64,000 nucleotides of DNA from Takakia lepidozioides (GCA_030704615.1 CM060732.1:22506001-22570000); one strand, 5' to 3'; shown: positions 19,554 through 33,340, counted from the first letter of the stretch. Numbers and translations are program-made. Notes: a model not told the origin generated them from the sequence alone.

Positions 19554-20170
19554 GTGATCATCGATGGACTCCGTAGATCCCGTGAGCCTTGGTCTGTCGC
19601 TATAGTGAACATCGCACTTGCCAACTTCGTGCGGTGTTCGATGGCTCCGAATTCCTACGCTATAGTTTGCTGTCCTCCGCAACTTGGGAGAGCCTGGATC
19701 CCAAACGAGGGAGGACTTTGCAGAGTGACTGAAACTTACCTTTGTTTCAAATTCAAGCTCAAACCGGGTGTCGTGCGCATACGTATCGCTACACAACTAG
19801 GATATGACCCTCCGAGTTTGTTTTTGAAGCCACTGATGAAGGTCTGGCAAAGATTTGGTGGTCAGTACAATAGGAGTAACATTCTGCTCATTGACGACAC
19901 GGCCACAAAGTGTGTATTGAACCCGCCCGATTCGTGTCTTCTTCTCAAACCGTTCAAGTCATGGAGGCTGATTGTTGTTATCTTCATAAGGTTCTTCAGG
20001 ACTATTTGCTTGAAATGAGGAAACATCCCTTTGTTTCAAGCTATCTCAGGAAAAAGATGATAGGATATAAGCCTTATCCCGATGTTTCCAATGATCCTAA
20101 GTTTAGGCCACTCTTGGATTACATTGACGATTCTAATTTAACGAATCTCAGATATGATGCTTCAAAATAA
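19554..20170 (+). pseudogene. Fragment of an FCP1/HAD-type phosphatase-like protein
   Basis: The segment around 19825-19940 reads LKPLMKVWQRFGGQYNRSNILLIDDTATKCVLNPPDS. This matches the C-terminal part of plant FCP1-homology (HAD) proteins, where a DD pair near a strand end binds Mg and NPP follows. A frame change near 19930 is needed to continue into a helical tail (CYLHKVLQDYLLEMRKHPFV). The 31 bp at 19769-19799 repeat the start of the 85-bp repeat at 486 with one mismatch. The motif-I half of the domain is absent here. Confidence 0.45.
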
Positions 20171-20492
20171 AATGATCATTAGTCAATCCCGTCTCTCTCG
20201 CAATTTCACTTTCTTCCTGGTGTCTAATTTGCATTGCCTTGTATTCACACACCGACTGAATACGGTATTCCTATTTTGTATTCAGACGAGATTGTTTAAT
20301 CTCATATATTCTCCTGTGCACACATTTGATGTTCAATTTTACGACTCACACTCTATTTCATTCCCAAGCCTAAGGGATACAGGCCTTCACTAGAATTCAT
20401 CACGGGGACATCTGGAAATCTTATAACCTCCACTGTTCAGTGGAGGTTCACCTTCCTGCAAATTGGGATTGATAACAATTTTTCTTTGGCAG

Positions 20493-22512
20493 GTTCAAGG
20501 AGATGCTAACGACGTCAACCCTTCATCAGGTCCCCGAATGGAATCCTCCGAATCAGCAGTGCATCATAGCATTGATAGTTTTCGGATGGTTGTAGATGAT
20601 GCCGTAATCGACGGTGGATCCTCAGCCATACACTTGGCCTCTTTGGAGTTGAACGACACTCATCTCCAGTCCTTTCCTACAATGGAAGTTCCTTTACAAG
20701 ATCCTTTTGGATTTAAAGTCCAAGGCGAATGTGAACAAGACAAATATGCAGGAGATCTGGTGGACCTCACCCAACCATCATTACCCTCCTTCTTAAGTAC
20801 CAAGGGTCTGAATTCTCCATCCAGAATGACACCGTTCGAGATATGGCCGCAGCTCCGCTGCACCTTCTTCCGCCTCTTCCTTACATCTCTCCCCAGCACG
20901 AGGGTTGGATAGCCCAAATTAGGAGAAGTTAGGTGACATAAACTTGATTTTGGCTTCTTACTCGTTCTACTTGTTTTACTTAGTTCGGGGTCTGATGTTC
21001 ATTTTTTACTCTAGGCCAAAAAATCAGCGGATTAGTGACTTTCCTGTCAAATGACGTCTGCATTGGAATTCAATTCCGAGGTAATTTCTTCATTACGTGT
21101 GCATTCGATTCAGGATGTGGAGTGCTCAAGGGATAATTTCCGTTGCCCACCTGACGTTCCCCTTGTCCTCATCCCTTCGGACAAGGATGAAACAACTGTA
21201 ACATCGTGACTTCCTGACCCTGCAGTGTTGGCACAATGTTCTGCACAAAAAAAAACAGCATAGAGCCCACAAGCCATTTCCTTCTTGTACAACAATCGTT
21301 TCCACCGGAGAGAAGGCTGACTTGAAAGACAAAGCGGACTCCGGGAAGAAAAAGACCACCTCGGACATTCTGGCGTCTCGTCAGAACATGTCTGCTGGAA
21401 TCCCCAGTTCGTCAGCGAGACATTCCAATAAGGCTACAATGGTAATATTCAATATCATTTCTCCACTTTCTTCTCTTATTTGATTGTTCGGTTATATACT
21501 AACTCTATAATTTTCTCAACAGGCGGGGATGCAACACGATACCTTCATCAATTGTCATCCTTACAAGACCGACGTCAATGAACCTTCACTTGACAGCCGA
21601 CGTTCCTCTTTTGGTGATCTCTTCTTCGCTATATCTTCTCTCCTCCGAAAGCATTTCCAAGCCCGCATGACATACACGTTTCCGGCAAGGTAGACATCAT
21701 TGTGCATTTCCGATACACTAAATCTTTCTGCGTAATGTAATGTAGATGACAAAAACACTAACATGTTTGTGATGAAATTGCTCAATTTTGTCTCTCAACC
21801 TTTGTCTGCCACAACGGTGAAGAGGAAATGGATGTTGTTAATATTGAGTGTCAACGGATTCATCTGCTACCGGTCACCTCCAACCGGCGGTGAACTATTT
21901 AAGGAGAGATTTCGTTTCAGGAAAGTGACAGTTCAAGTTCCCGACAGACCTTTTGTGGTACCCCGGCCAGGAGTCTTGGAGTTTCATAACCTTGCATTGA
22001 TGCATTTTCACGTGGCGATTTGGTCATGCGCTGAACAAGGTGTTCTTTGAAGTTTGTAGGATGTTGGAGTGCTTCGTTCCGACGAAAAGTGCGAAGAAGT
22101 TTTGTTTTATCTGGTCAGCTGAGGATTGCAAGGATACTACCGGCTACATCATGCCCGGGATGAAATATCTCGTTAAGGATATTCGGAGTGTTCTTGCCAA
22201 GTTCCTGGGAGACTGTTTGCAACACAGGGTCAAATACTTCTTGTGGATGATGAACCATCAAATGGCTTGCCAAACCCACAAAATACTGAATTCTTCCATT
22301 TCTCATTCAAGCCATCACCAAAGGGCTTGGGGGACCAGGATGATATGACAAAGGCACTGTGGCCATATATATCGGAGATGGCTGGTGCTTCAACAATCGT
22401 TGATTACATCAGTGAGAATCATGCAAAATGTTTTCATAAGCCTATTGGTCGCGACCATGCCTATTGGGCTTGGTATGGAAGATATGTTCATCCTCGTGTT
22501 TGGATCCCATAA
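20493..22512 (+). pseudogene. Decayed FCP1/HAD-phosphatase-like gene
   Basis: Possible exons: 20493-20912 (acceptor TTGGCAG, unknown acidic region), about 21270-21438 (Lys/Ser-rich) and 21523-21691. The recognisable domain is at 21800-22512: MLLILSVNGFICYR (motif I), RPGVLEFHNLALMHFHVAIWS, KFCFIWSAEDC, ILLVDDEPSNGLPNPQN (DD motif), WPYISEMAGASTIVDYI. The catalytic first Asp of motif I (normally LDLNG or DxDxT) is Ser here. Two frame changes, near 22034 and 22230, are required. The combination points to a pseudogene related to the fragment just upstream. Confidence 0.55.
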
Positions 22513-23716
22513 CAAAAGGAACCTGATTACCTTGATATGTACTTATCCCACTGTTTTGTTGTTTATTGATAATTTGATCTTCCATTTGTCTTGCACTTGC
22601 AGTTTAACCTCAACATATTTTCATTCTACAGATCTTCCAGATTTGGCCTAACATTTGCCATTTTGAATCGTTTTTCCCCAGTCACATTCAATGATCGAAT
22701 TCGCAAAGAGGAAGAAGAGCTCCGTAATTGGGAAGAATGGCGGGCGTCCCGGGAGCTTCAAGGGCATCAAGATCATCAAGTAGAGTTACAAGTAACATTA
22801 CAGATGATAATGTTAGGTTTGAGTTTCCTGAAAGTATCTCCGTTTCCTGTGGTGCGGAGACCGTTGTAAGTGGTTGTGGTAACCAGAGGCGTCTTCGAAT
22901 ATATGCCTTGACTGCGAGCCGTTTGGGATGAGGCTTTGTATTATTAATGAGTGAGTGTAAGCTGTTGTATGGCTTCGAGACGATGGATAACATTAAGTCC
23001 ATCAACGGATGTACAGTTGACGTTATTTATTTATTTATTTTCTCCCCAATATAATCTATTTATTACAAAATTACGAGGAAAAAAAAACCCCCAGATTACA
23101 CCATGAGGGTTACACACCGTAGTCAGTGAGGAGTGACCCTTACCTTGCACCAAGTTGTGCAGCCTCGTACTTATAAAGAAAACTCCCAAAAAATAGCCTA
23201 GCCTAGCCTAGCCTATCCTCGGTAATCTCAGATGCATGCTGCGCTGATTGAAGGTTTCTCGTCATTTTTTGTGTTGGTCCGTCGCCAAAGTTACAATCTC
23301 AAATAAAATATGAATGTTTATCATCAATATTTCCGTAGGCTAATTCTTTCATGTCGTCCTCTACATCATGCCATGATTGTTCCATGTTTTGTTATGTATG
23401 TCGTCGGTATTGGTAGTAACTACTTCCTGCAAATTTTTTTGGAAATATGACCTCTCATCATGATTTGATTCATTGCATCCTCCCATTTCTTCCATGAACG
23501 TCAACTTGTTGTTCTAAGACCACAATACATACTTATATTTCTCCATAGAATGTATGGAGGATTATTATTCATGGTTATATTGTATATAAATAGCCAAATA
23601 ATTATATATATCTCTTTATTTTTTATTATTATAAATTATATTTATTCATATATCTTATATTATTTCTGGACCAAACAAAAGTCCAGAATTAGTTAAAATA
23701 GTGTTATAACACCTTG
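22513..23716. other. AT-rich spacer with short tandem repeat
   Basis: A helical frame near 22690-22790 (NDRIRKEEEELRNWEEWRAS) could be a last exon of the phosphatase-like gene, but no stop-to-splice logic is clear. A (TAGCC)n-like run sits at 23196-23218. From 23.5 to 23.7 kb the DNA is nearly pure A/T. I see no other gene. Confidence 0.4.
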
Positions 23717-23724
23717 GAAGCATA

Positions 23725-24160
23725 CTATGACGGAGACTATGCTGGGGATATCACTGACAAGAAATCAAGATCAGGTCGTGTTCTCATGTTGAATCAAAGA
23801 ACCATTGTTTGGGGGAGTCGGAAGTAGACATGCACGACCAGCTCCACCACAGAGTCGGAATATATTACCGCAAGTGTCACAACCAAAAAGATCATATGGA
23901 TCCGACGTTTGCTTTACGATTTGGGATTCCCGCAGGAAATCAGCACAAGATTGTATCGTGACAATCAGGCTAGTATCAGATTGGTACACAATTCGGATAA
24001 TCATCATTGTACTAAGTATGTGGACGTGCAGTTCTTTGTGAGCAACAACGGAAAGGAGCTATTGACATGCTCTATGTCAACACAAGTGACCAGGTTGTTG
24101 ATATTTCTACTAAGCCCCTCTTTGCAGACCACTTCCAAAAACTTTGCACATGCTTGGTGT
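23725..24160 (+). mobile_element. Ty1/copia RNase H remnant
   Basis: AYYDGDYAGDITDKKSRSG matches the copia RNase H start (A-DADWAGD..DRKSTSG), followed in shifting frames by LYRDNQASIRLVHN, KYVDVQF and TSDQVVDISTKPL. Several frameshifts and stops. The segment after it (24160-24500) is probably old 3' UTR and LTR but has no partner in the window. Confidence 0.75.
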
Positions 24161-25746
24161 GGTTTGTCATGTTTCGACAGTTGATCAAGGGAACTAGGAG
24201 TTTTGATGATCACTGGCAGTGGGAGCATATTAGGCTCTACATCTTGCTCCCAAGAGTTTCGATAAGTCAGAGTGTTGGATTAATGAGTGGGAGTGCCTAC
24301 GTAGAGACCTATGGGCTAGATAGACCGCGGCCAATGACACGGCCTTGACCACTTGTCTTGACCACTCAATGCATGGACAAATAGTATATTGCCGTTCTTC
24401 TAGCCAGTGGCCACTCTCTTGATTGAGTTCTAGCTTAAGTTCAATCTAGTGTTTGTCTCTTGCACTTGAAATTTGTATGTGTAGTTCGACATATGCTTAT
24501 GTAACACGGCCGTTGTGCATACAAGCTTGCATACAGATGAAGTTGCACTAGCATATCAGTAAAAAGCTAGCACTTCCCTGTGTGACAGATACTCTAGTTC
24601 CCGTTAACTTGTATACCAAGTGCTGTAGTTTTTTTTCTTCAACAAGCATTCAGAAGTGATTGTCCCATAAATAATTTGTCGTCTGTGCCTCTGCAAATTG
24701 GTAACTTGCACGAATTCCCATTAGTAAATGTTACATACGAGGGCAAAGAGTTTGTGTTACTTACATGTATCTCATCGTCCTTTTCACATTGCTCAACTGA
24801 CCTCTAAGTCAGCAAGTCTAACTAGATGCTTAAGATAAATTGCGAGAACCATTCACAGTGCTATATCTTTGTAATCCCCCCACAATTAAATTAGCATTTG
24901 CATCAACTCAAGAAGGTACGTCTTCCAAGGACTTTCAAGGACAATTTTACATTGATGATTGATGCCCTGTCCACTAAGGAAGCACTGTAACCAAGCAGGA
25001 CTAAGCAGGACTTCACTCCCAAGTACAACTTTACAGAAGTCTTTGGATCCATAGATTAAATTAGATTAGATTTAAATCTCAGACATGTAGAGGATCCACA
25101 GAGTTTCTGAGCAAACTCCGACTTAAAGTTAACTAGCATCATGTACATGTATCCAGAAAATTGTCCAAGGGTTTGACAGTTTAACTAATCCGTTCGATGT
25201 TTAATCACGGAAACGGTCAATTGAGTGCATGTATGTCTCTTGGCATTGAAGCAACATTGCTCTTATTTATACATCTATCTATGGGTATTGCAAGTTACTC
25301 AACTGCTCCCATGGTTGAGTTGCAGTTAAGATCAATTCAGTGACTAACCGTTGGTGAATTCTGGACCTGTAGTCCATCTGGGTTCTCGTCGCTCGCGTGA
25401 CAAGATCTAGTGTCTCACTTGTGTACTTTACAGCAATGACATGATCTGGCATTTGGCCCTCAAGCCTTAGGAGCATGAGACTGCAAGCAATTGCCGTGAA
25501 CAATGGCCGTTTGGCAATGAAAGCTTAGGTATATATGCTCCTTGGAATCCTCCTCTTTCTTCTTCCAGCCCATCGTATATATGTGTCACCAGCCAGTGTA
25601 GCCAGAAAGAGTAATGGACCTTTCTGGACATTTGCGCGAGCCATGAATTCGCAGTGCGGTACGTACAATGATTATGATTCACAGGGCAATCACCTAGTTA
25701 TGAAGGGTAAAAATTGTCTCCAGGGTTGCAGTCGCCCTTCGGATTT
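24161..25746. other. Intergenic DNA downstream of the ligase-like gene
   Basis: No coding segment, tRNA or repeat structure that I can support. It would contain the ligase 3' UTR at its right edge. Confidence 0.5.
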
Positions 25747-28700
25747 TTATTGGGTGCGATGCAGCCTGGCTATAAGTTCCTTCCTTAGAATCTTGCCAGC
25801 AGCTGATTTGGGGATGGCGTCAATAAATATCACTTTCCGCACTTTCTTGTATGGGGCAACCTGAACATTCGCAAGTAACCTCGAAAATCAATGATCCTGA
25901 AGAAAGTAATTGGAAACTTCATGGAAGGCTTTAGACTAAAATACCAATTTAGTAAATTCCCGTGCGGAAACTGAGGTTTCAGAAATTTGCAAGCGGTACA
26001 GAGCCGACATGACACAGGTTCCAAGAAGACAACCCTGCAATTGTGCCGACTATCAGTTAGCAATAGAGTGAATGCCAAGAGACATGAAGAATTACCTGTT
26101 TTCCCACAAATTCAATAACGTTAGCTTCAGATAGATCGGAGTCCTCTCGTCTCACGACACATGCTACTGGGAGCTCCCCTGCCTCCTCATCGGGAAGCCT
26201 GAGATACAAAAGCAGAATACACGGATGGAAGTTACATACAGTATTCATGAAAGTTATCTGTTCATATTCTTAGATCCGCGCCTCATTCATGGGCTGCAAC
26301 TTCCACCAGAAAGGCGATTGTGGTACCAACGCGTTCGAATTTTAGATGCTGATAGCTAAGGTTTACATTCCGATTGAGATTTGACATGATGGAGGTCAGG
26401 AAAAACTAAACAATGTCGAGAGTGGATTCGCTGAAAATCTGAGGAAAGTGTGAGCATGAAATATTTATCAAAACGTGAATTTGAGGGTACACCATCCCGC
26501 AATCCCATCAACGTTCATGCCAATCTACGTGTACGGCTGGTTGGAACTCACGGAATGACTGCGACATCCAAAATTTTGGGGTGGGTCAGCATGACTGCTT
26601 CGAGCTCTCCTGGTGCTACCTGTTCCCAGGAAAAATCGAAAATCGGATGTCAAACTCGGAGAACAAATGTTAGACCAAATTATCGGCGTAAGAAGTAACC
26701 AGTGATTGTTTTGCTTGGCAGCTTACCTGCACGAGGCCTTCACCCTTAGAAAATCACTCGAGCAAAAGATTTATTGTCACCTCTGGTTTTGTTTCCTCAT
26801 GTTTTCTTCCATTTTGTCCCATAAGCTCTATCAGCTTTCCGCGGACGTTATAAAGTACCATTTCTTTTCATTTCCCGAGATCTCAAAGTTCTACCGTGAG
26901 TCAGCGTTTCGTCACTTATCAACGTCGTGCACAAGATTGCTCAAAGGCGAAATGTAACAATTTGCAGGTCAACTTAAAGCATGAAACAGATTTGATCTTG
27001 AGGAATTGGTACCTGATGGGCCTTGTACTTGATGATTTCTTTGAGGCGGTCAACAATGAAGAGATAGCCATTGTTGTCTACATAACCAAGGTCCCCAGTG
27101 TGCAGCCAGCCTTGTTTGTCCTTTGCTTCGGCCGTTGCTTCAGGGTTGTCGAGATAGCCTACGCCACAACGATCACAAAGGCCAAGATCAGTGGGGCCAA
27201 AAAAAATGTTCTGACTGACATATCTATCAATCGCTGATCGGTTATCTCATCTGCATCACAAGATCTTGACGTAGAAACTCACCAGTCATAACCTGGGGCC
27301 CACGGATCCAAATCTCGCCAGATTCCATAGGAGGAAGTGCCTTTCCTGTTCCTAATTCGGAGATGCGGGCCTCTATACCATCCGTCATCACGCCTACAGA
27401 TCCCCACTGCAGTCGCTCATTTGCCAGCACACTGAATGAAATCAGTGGACACTCCGTCATGCCATATCCCTGCACCCAAGACGATTGAAATGTCTGAGAA
27501 TTGATGTACGCCTGCGAACTGTACATAAAAAAAAGGTTCCAGAAACGTGACATAGAGCTAGATGATATTCAGTCCGGCATCCATTGAAAAGGGATTCATG
27601 AAGAGGAAGCACCTGGCGTATTGTGCACTGAGGAAACATAGCTGCGCATGCCTGCAGGGTATCCTCACGCAGGGATGCTGCTCCTGAGATCCGTCAAAAC
27701 CAATCCTGAGTGAGTCACGCGACTTTTTATGACCGCGGTGCTTGAGAACACTAAGGAGCACATCGCATCAGTAGTGTCTGATCCAATTAGCCACATGTGG
27801 GGTAAATCCCAAGAATTGGTTTATCAGTGTGTGGATGACTACGTAGGTCCTATAATATAACTTTCGCACAAATAAACTGGAGAAAGCGTCATCAATCTTG
27901 CACTAACAGATCACCTCTGTAGTGTGCGTAAATCAATATCTAACGTATACCTGTTGCAATGATACGCATTGAACTCAGGTCGTATTTTTCGACCTCCGCG
28001 CTCTTCACCAGCGAAACAATGATAGGTGGCACAAGTGTCACCACAGTAATTTTGTAGGTCTCAATATAGTGGAGCATTTGTTGAAGAGAGTATCTAGACA
28101 TGGTCACTACAGCTCCACCTCTCTCAAGAGTTGCCAACATCACAATGCCAATTCCATACACATGGTACAGAGGGATGACGGCCAGACACACATCCATCTC
28201 GCTGGTGGATGCCCCTGGCTCTAGAGTGTTGTATGCCGTGACGGCAGACATAAAGTTTCTGTGAGTCAGTTCAACCCCTTTGCTCAGGCCTGTGGTACCC
28301 GATGAAAAGAGCAATGTGCATGTGTCGTCAGCCCGTGTTTCAGGATACACAACGCTATTTTTACTCGCGTTCTGAGCATCGCAGAGTTCAGAGAAGAGGG
28401 TAATTGAAGAAGACTCGGAGATCTTGCTTCTTGCCGATTCACCACCTGCATGTGCAACAAATAATTATCAGATCTATCAACAACAGGCGGTAGCTCTTTG
28501 GGGTGCTCAAGTGACACCATAAGTTACGCCTGCTTGCTTCGGCAGGAGTCTTCCTCTCCTCTCATTGGTACTTAATAGAAAACAATTTAACCTGTATGTT
28601 CTTGAAAAGTCTATCTAGGCCTGACAACTTCTTTCTCTAGATTAAACCAAGGGAATTGGGATACATTTTGTTTTTCCCAGTAGTGATTGCTTAACTAGTT

Positions 28701-29387
28701 CATACCTATGAGGACGGTGGGCAGATTGCACGTCTGGAACTTGGTCATCTGCTCCGGCACTGTGACCACAAACTTGGCATTTGATTGCTTCACCTGCTTG
28801 ACAATGTCTGCCTCTGTGCTCAGTGGGTTGGAGGTCGCGGCTATCGCACCAAGAGAAAGGATTGCGAGATACACAACCGGAAACTCAGGAAGATTGGGGG
28901 AAAGCATCAACACCACATCGCCTTGCTGTACACCGAGAGAGGCCAGCCCAGCAGCTGCGCGTGCCACCCATTTTCGCACCTGCAATTCCAATAATTCGAC
29001 AAGCTGATTAGGCGAAGGCGATCCTCATCCCTGAGTGCTGCTAGGACGTTCAGTCCGTGAGCCTGACATGTACACCTATTGAAATTTTGAGACGCTACAA
29101 AACTTATTATTTCTCCAGGATGGTCTTGAGCAAATTTGACTAACCTGGTCGTAAGTATAACGATTCCCAGTAGCTCCATCCACCAGGGCGGTCTTTGAGG
29201 CAAACCGCACACTTGCAGATTCGAGAATGAAGGACGCCAGATTTGTGTGAGATGTAGGAGGCAGTTGCCCAGTCCGATAAACTATCTCATCGGAGCCACT
29301 CTTTGCAACGTAACAGTTTGGTTTTAGCTTTGAGTTAACCGGTAGAGCTTCACCCACGGCGGCGTTCGATTCTGCTAGCACAGCCAT
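25747..29387 (-). CDS. 4-coumarate:CoA ligase-like acyl-CoA synthetase, nine exons
   Basis: Exons (minus): 29387-29145, 28979-28706, 28445-27951, 27683-27613, 27469-27283, 27158-27013, 26619-26552, 26198-26096, 25860-25747. All introns are GT-AG, phases agree, and the total is 1701 nt (566 residues), typical for the family. Motifs: Box [21 protein letters not shown], Box II-like [17 protein letters not shown], the hinge [11 protein letters not shown] and the C-terminal catalytic Lys in [11 protein letters not shown]. The enzyme activates carboxylic acids with ATP to acyl-AMP and then CoA thioesters. PLYHVYGIG differs from classical 4CL, so substrate is uncertain (4CL or 4CL-like). No SKL-type peroxisomal tail is present. 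I chose the start at 29387 because the 56 in-frame residues upstream do not resemble the family. Product would feed a type III PKS such as its neighbour. Confidence 0.92.
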
Positions 29388-32300
29388 AATTATCGCTGCT
29401 GAAACTAGCTTGCAGGGACACTGGAAAGCAAATGTAAGACTGTTGAATAAGGTACGGCTCACGAAGTAAAACTTTCCAGGGTAGGCCGCTGAGAGCAAGC
29501 GAAAACAGCTCAGAATCCAAATCTTTCCAGACCTTACAGCGGCAGATTCTGGCACGCTGGTATGACACAGCGGGGCTCTGCCTCGATGCTGCTTCAGATC
29601 CAGGAAGATGATGACTACGAGGGCGGCAGGGGAAGGTAGTGGGTTTTCTAGATGGCCACAGCAGCTCGAGCTCTAGCTCACAGGGGGTGCTGTGGGCCCC
29701 GGATCGATCGCTGTGTGCAAGTCAGCAATTGACCGCGAAGGAGGGCTTGGTCCTTCGCTGGACTCGGACGAGTGGGCAGGGCTGGGGCGGGCGGGTCAAA
29801 GCGTGGCTGCGCGTACCCTCCCTGCTGCCACCTTTTCTTCCGCCGCCTTTTCTGCCGCTATTTCTTTCATATTTTTCTCACTATTATCCTTCTATTATAT
29901 TCTATCTTATGCCTTGCCAGTGCATAACCTGGGTGATCCTGGGTTCAAACCTTCAACATGTGCCTTCAAACTGTCCATCGATGGGCTGTGCGTTGAGCAG
30001 TAGGCTCTGTACAGTGTAAATTCAGTCGACGTTAAAGAAACTTTATCCTTTATGTTACGGACAATAGTCAAATGCGATGGTAGATATTGATTTCCGAGCC
30101 AGCCGACTTTGCGGACTATGTGTGGGCGGCGGGCTGTCTGTCGTGAAGTAAGAAATAAAGTAAATAGAGAATATAATAACGTGAACAGTGAACAGAAACA
30201 CTGTGACTGGAAATTCCATTCCTGTTTGAGCATGCTGATGCCTGGCATGGTTGACTTGTTGCGCCCTCGTACGAGAGTGGAGCAGAAAAAAGAGATATCA
30301 AGTTTGGCTTGCTCGGCCATAAACATCTCTCACTCGCGCTATCCATGCACTCATTTCGTAACGTAGGATAGTTTTGGAACGTTTTCCAGAGTTGTGGAGT
30401 ATATCACGCATGTTGTTCGCTGGAATGATTTTGATAGCGAACCACGGTATTCTCATGGTTGTTACATTCACGAAATTCCACTTGGGAGGAATAAATAATT
30501 GCTTAAAAATAGAATTTATTGGGCTGGATGCAGAGTTATTCGGCCAACCCAATTGAAACTAAATGCTTTACATGCTATACGTTTTTCTATACTTTTTTGA
30601 AAGGCAGGGAAGTTGTACTACTTATCTGTTGGGGCTGTTGGCGTTTATGGTTTGATACAATCCGCTCTCTCCCGACTAGGTGCAAGGAGATCGGCTAATG
30701 AAAGGACAGATCTACTGATCTTTAACGGTCAAGATCGCACCTGGGTATGCAGATTAGAACAAGTAATGAGGGTCCAACATCCATGAAGGGTGTTTCCCTT
30801 CCATAATGTCGTTGCCTCATCGGGGAGGGCTTCGACGTGAAGTGAGGTAATGGCCGCGATGTCATGCGATTTCCGCTTATAAGGGGTCGACGAGACTGCT
30901 CGCCGCTCCAAGTCAGGGCTCCCCATTGAAATGCGGTTAATATGACAGTGTTGTGTTGGATATGGTCAAAACAAAAGTTAGCTAGCAGGTGATGCATAAG
31001 TGATAATATTACTCCACATGCTGCAGGTGTTAGGTATAGGTCTACTAGGGTCATGGGAAAACAGAGCTTGGTGGGACCAAAGCTCTTGACTCCACATAGT
31101 AAAAGTCGCCGGGGAATAGCATAAACATTATTTGCACAAAGACAGGGGATCCATGGATGATGATGCAATGCTTATGGCATGGGGCCATCCATCTATCAGA
31201 TGATATTAGGTAGTTAATTACCAACCCTAATTACCATCCTATAATTTGAGGAATACTTTTGGGAAAGGGAAATCAGGTCATGGCACTTTGAGGTGATTTT
31301 TTCCTCTTTCAGTTTAAGCAAAGGGGATCCGTTCCCATTTAAGAAAATTTAAAAAATAATAAAATCAGGAACTTCCCATAATGTTTGCCCTTAAATCTGG
31401 GGCGCCACATGAGGAGCTCTATATATAAAAAGTGCCATTTGAGATCAGTAGACCAGCATTCGACTGGAGAGCGTTTGGGTGTGAGGCAGAATAGTGAGCT
31501 GTGCATTCCACTGCTGATGCTCGGCCGTCTCTTCAAACAGCTCTGTTATATGCTCGAGCCTCGCACTCTCAGATCTGGATTTTCTGTGATTCATGCCTAA
31601 GATCAGCTTTCTGAGGAGACGTCCTGACTGCAATTCTATGCTTGTCAGTAGTTTGCTCAGTTTCTTCCATCGATAGCGGTAATGTAGTAGTTTCCTGTCT
31701 TTGAAGTTCAGAAGAAGAAAGAGAGTTGCTCTGCGGCAACTTCGTTTGCTACTGGGAATGTTGGCCTTGAATGTTGGCTCTAGCGATGGAGGGGCCGTTT
31801 CTTTTACCCTACAGTACTCCACTTTCAAGAACAAGGTTGTAAAGCTGAACTCTATTAGAATCTATTAAGTGCATTAATATATATCCACAAGAATCAGAAG
31901 GCTAGAGCTTAAGAGATGGTTCAAATTTGTGAACATTTCATTTGAGAAATCCTTGTCCACACCTTATAGGTGATACTAGAACAGTTTGATTTCTTTTTGT
32001 CAATATATCTAGCTCTAGATATGAGCTTTTGTTTCTCGTCTTGGGGACAGTTTTACCCATTTGTACAGTCACCCCACTTGGGTCTTCTAATAAACTATGC
32101 GGCACTTAACTCTCAAGAGGCAAGAGGGAAGCCAGGGCTCGAGCAGGGCTCATTCTAAATGAGTAAGTTGGGTGTCCTCCTGTCATTCTCTGAGTTTCTT
32201 ACGTATCTGGCAGTGCAAGAATATAGTGGAACGCCAGACCGCAGTGAAGGGTGCCTCATCTGCAGAAACCCATGTGTGTTGATCATGTGCATCCAGCTCG

Positions 32301-32425
32301 CTAGGGCTACATTTGACTTCCTGAGCTCAGGCATGCACTTTGGTGCTGTTTGGTAATATTCGTGTCCATCTGAATAAATCAATAGATACAGAAATCCCAA
32401 GAAGTTTTGCATTTTGCAAAGGACT
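29388..32425. other. Intergenic region between ligase and PKS downstream flank
   Basis: Ligase promoter and 5' UTR at the left edge. A plus-strand TATA-like TATATATAAA lies at 31420-31430. A minus-strand 129-codon open frame (31445-31834, basic, unrecognised) overlaps it and may be chance. No other gene is visible. Confidence 0.4.
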
Positions 32426-33340
32426 GTTTGGTAGAGTACTGAACAAAAATTTCTGTCGATTGCACTGTGGTACTCTTCAGTATACCAGTTCATGGACACA
32501 GAAATCTTCAAATTTATGCAGTTTTTTAAGGACTGTTTGGTAGAGTGAACAGGAGTTGGCTGCCCTGATCTGTACACTATACACTTAAGGACTTCATATG
32601 AATGATTTGATAGTCTCAAGGGACTTTAGAGCTCGGTATCTAGAATAAATCAGTTGAGCATCATGTTGTGCGAATGTGGAAATCAATGCAGAGCTGAAAC
32701 CTTGAGCTCGGACATTCTGTTAAATCAATCTAACCCATTATCGATTGGCAACAGGGACAGTCACTTGATTATATGCATTCTCGAATCATCATTGCATGTA
32801 TGCGACCTTACCCCAACTTAACTCTAGATACATATCTCTAGAGACCTTCTGATCTCTTTTGCGCTCTCCTAATTCGTTCCAGCTTTCGAGAAGATAAAGT
32901 CCGCACTTCATACCTAAGTTTTAATGAACACGCCTAATTTTTTAATGTTCCTGAGCCAATTTGACGGATACATTTGATCTCGTTACATTCTCAACTGGAC
33001 ATCGTCAGATCAAAAACTTGGAAAGTTGAAAAAGTATGATTATCTCGACTAGGCAATGGCTACACTCCTCAGAAGAGACACCTCCATGTTGAAGCCTGGA
33101 CCCATGCCTATCAGAAAACCCCATTCGCAGCCGCCGCCTGTCGTAGATGCACCCAAACGTTTGGAGCGCTTCCTCATCTCATCCATGACAAACAAGCAAG
33201 TCGGGCTGGCCATAATGCCAAAGTTGTCCAAAATGTCCCAGCTGGGTTGCAACTTCTCTTTTGGTAAGCCGAATGTTTCGGCCACCACCTCCAGAATTTT
33301 GTAGGCACCCGGATGCACAACCCAGAACATGTCATTCCAT
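32426..33340. repeat. Inverted duplication, left copy
   Basis: The last ~290 bp of the PKS coding sequence plus about 620 bp of its downstream flank recur in reverse complement at about 63043-64000, with scattered substitutions and small indels. The window ends inside the second copy. Confidence 0.85.

Noticed and set aside
29388-29555. N-terminal extension of the ligase-like protein to 29555
   Set aside because: The 56 extra residues lack similarity to 4CL N-termini and do not form a convincing targeting peptide; the ATG at 29387 gives the usual length.
29880-29990. SINE or tRNA B box (GGGTTCAAACC)
   Set aside because: No A box at the right distance and no cloverleaf or tail.
31445-31834. 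129-codon minus-strand ORF
   Set aside because: No family features or splice context, overlaps a plus-strand TATA-like run; could be chance.
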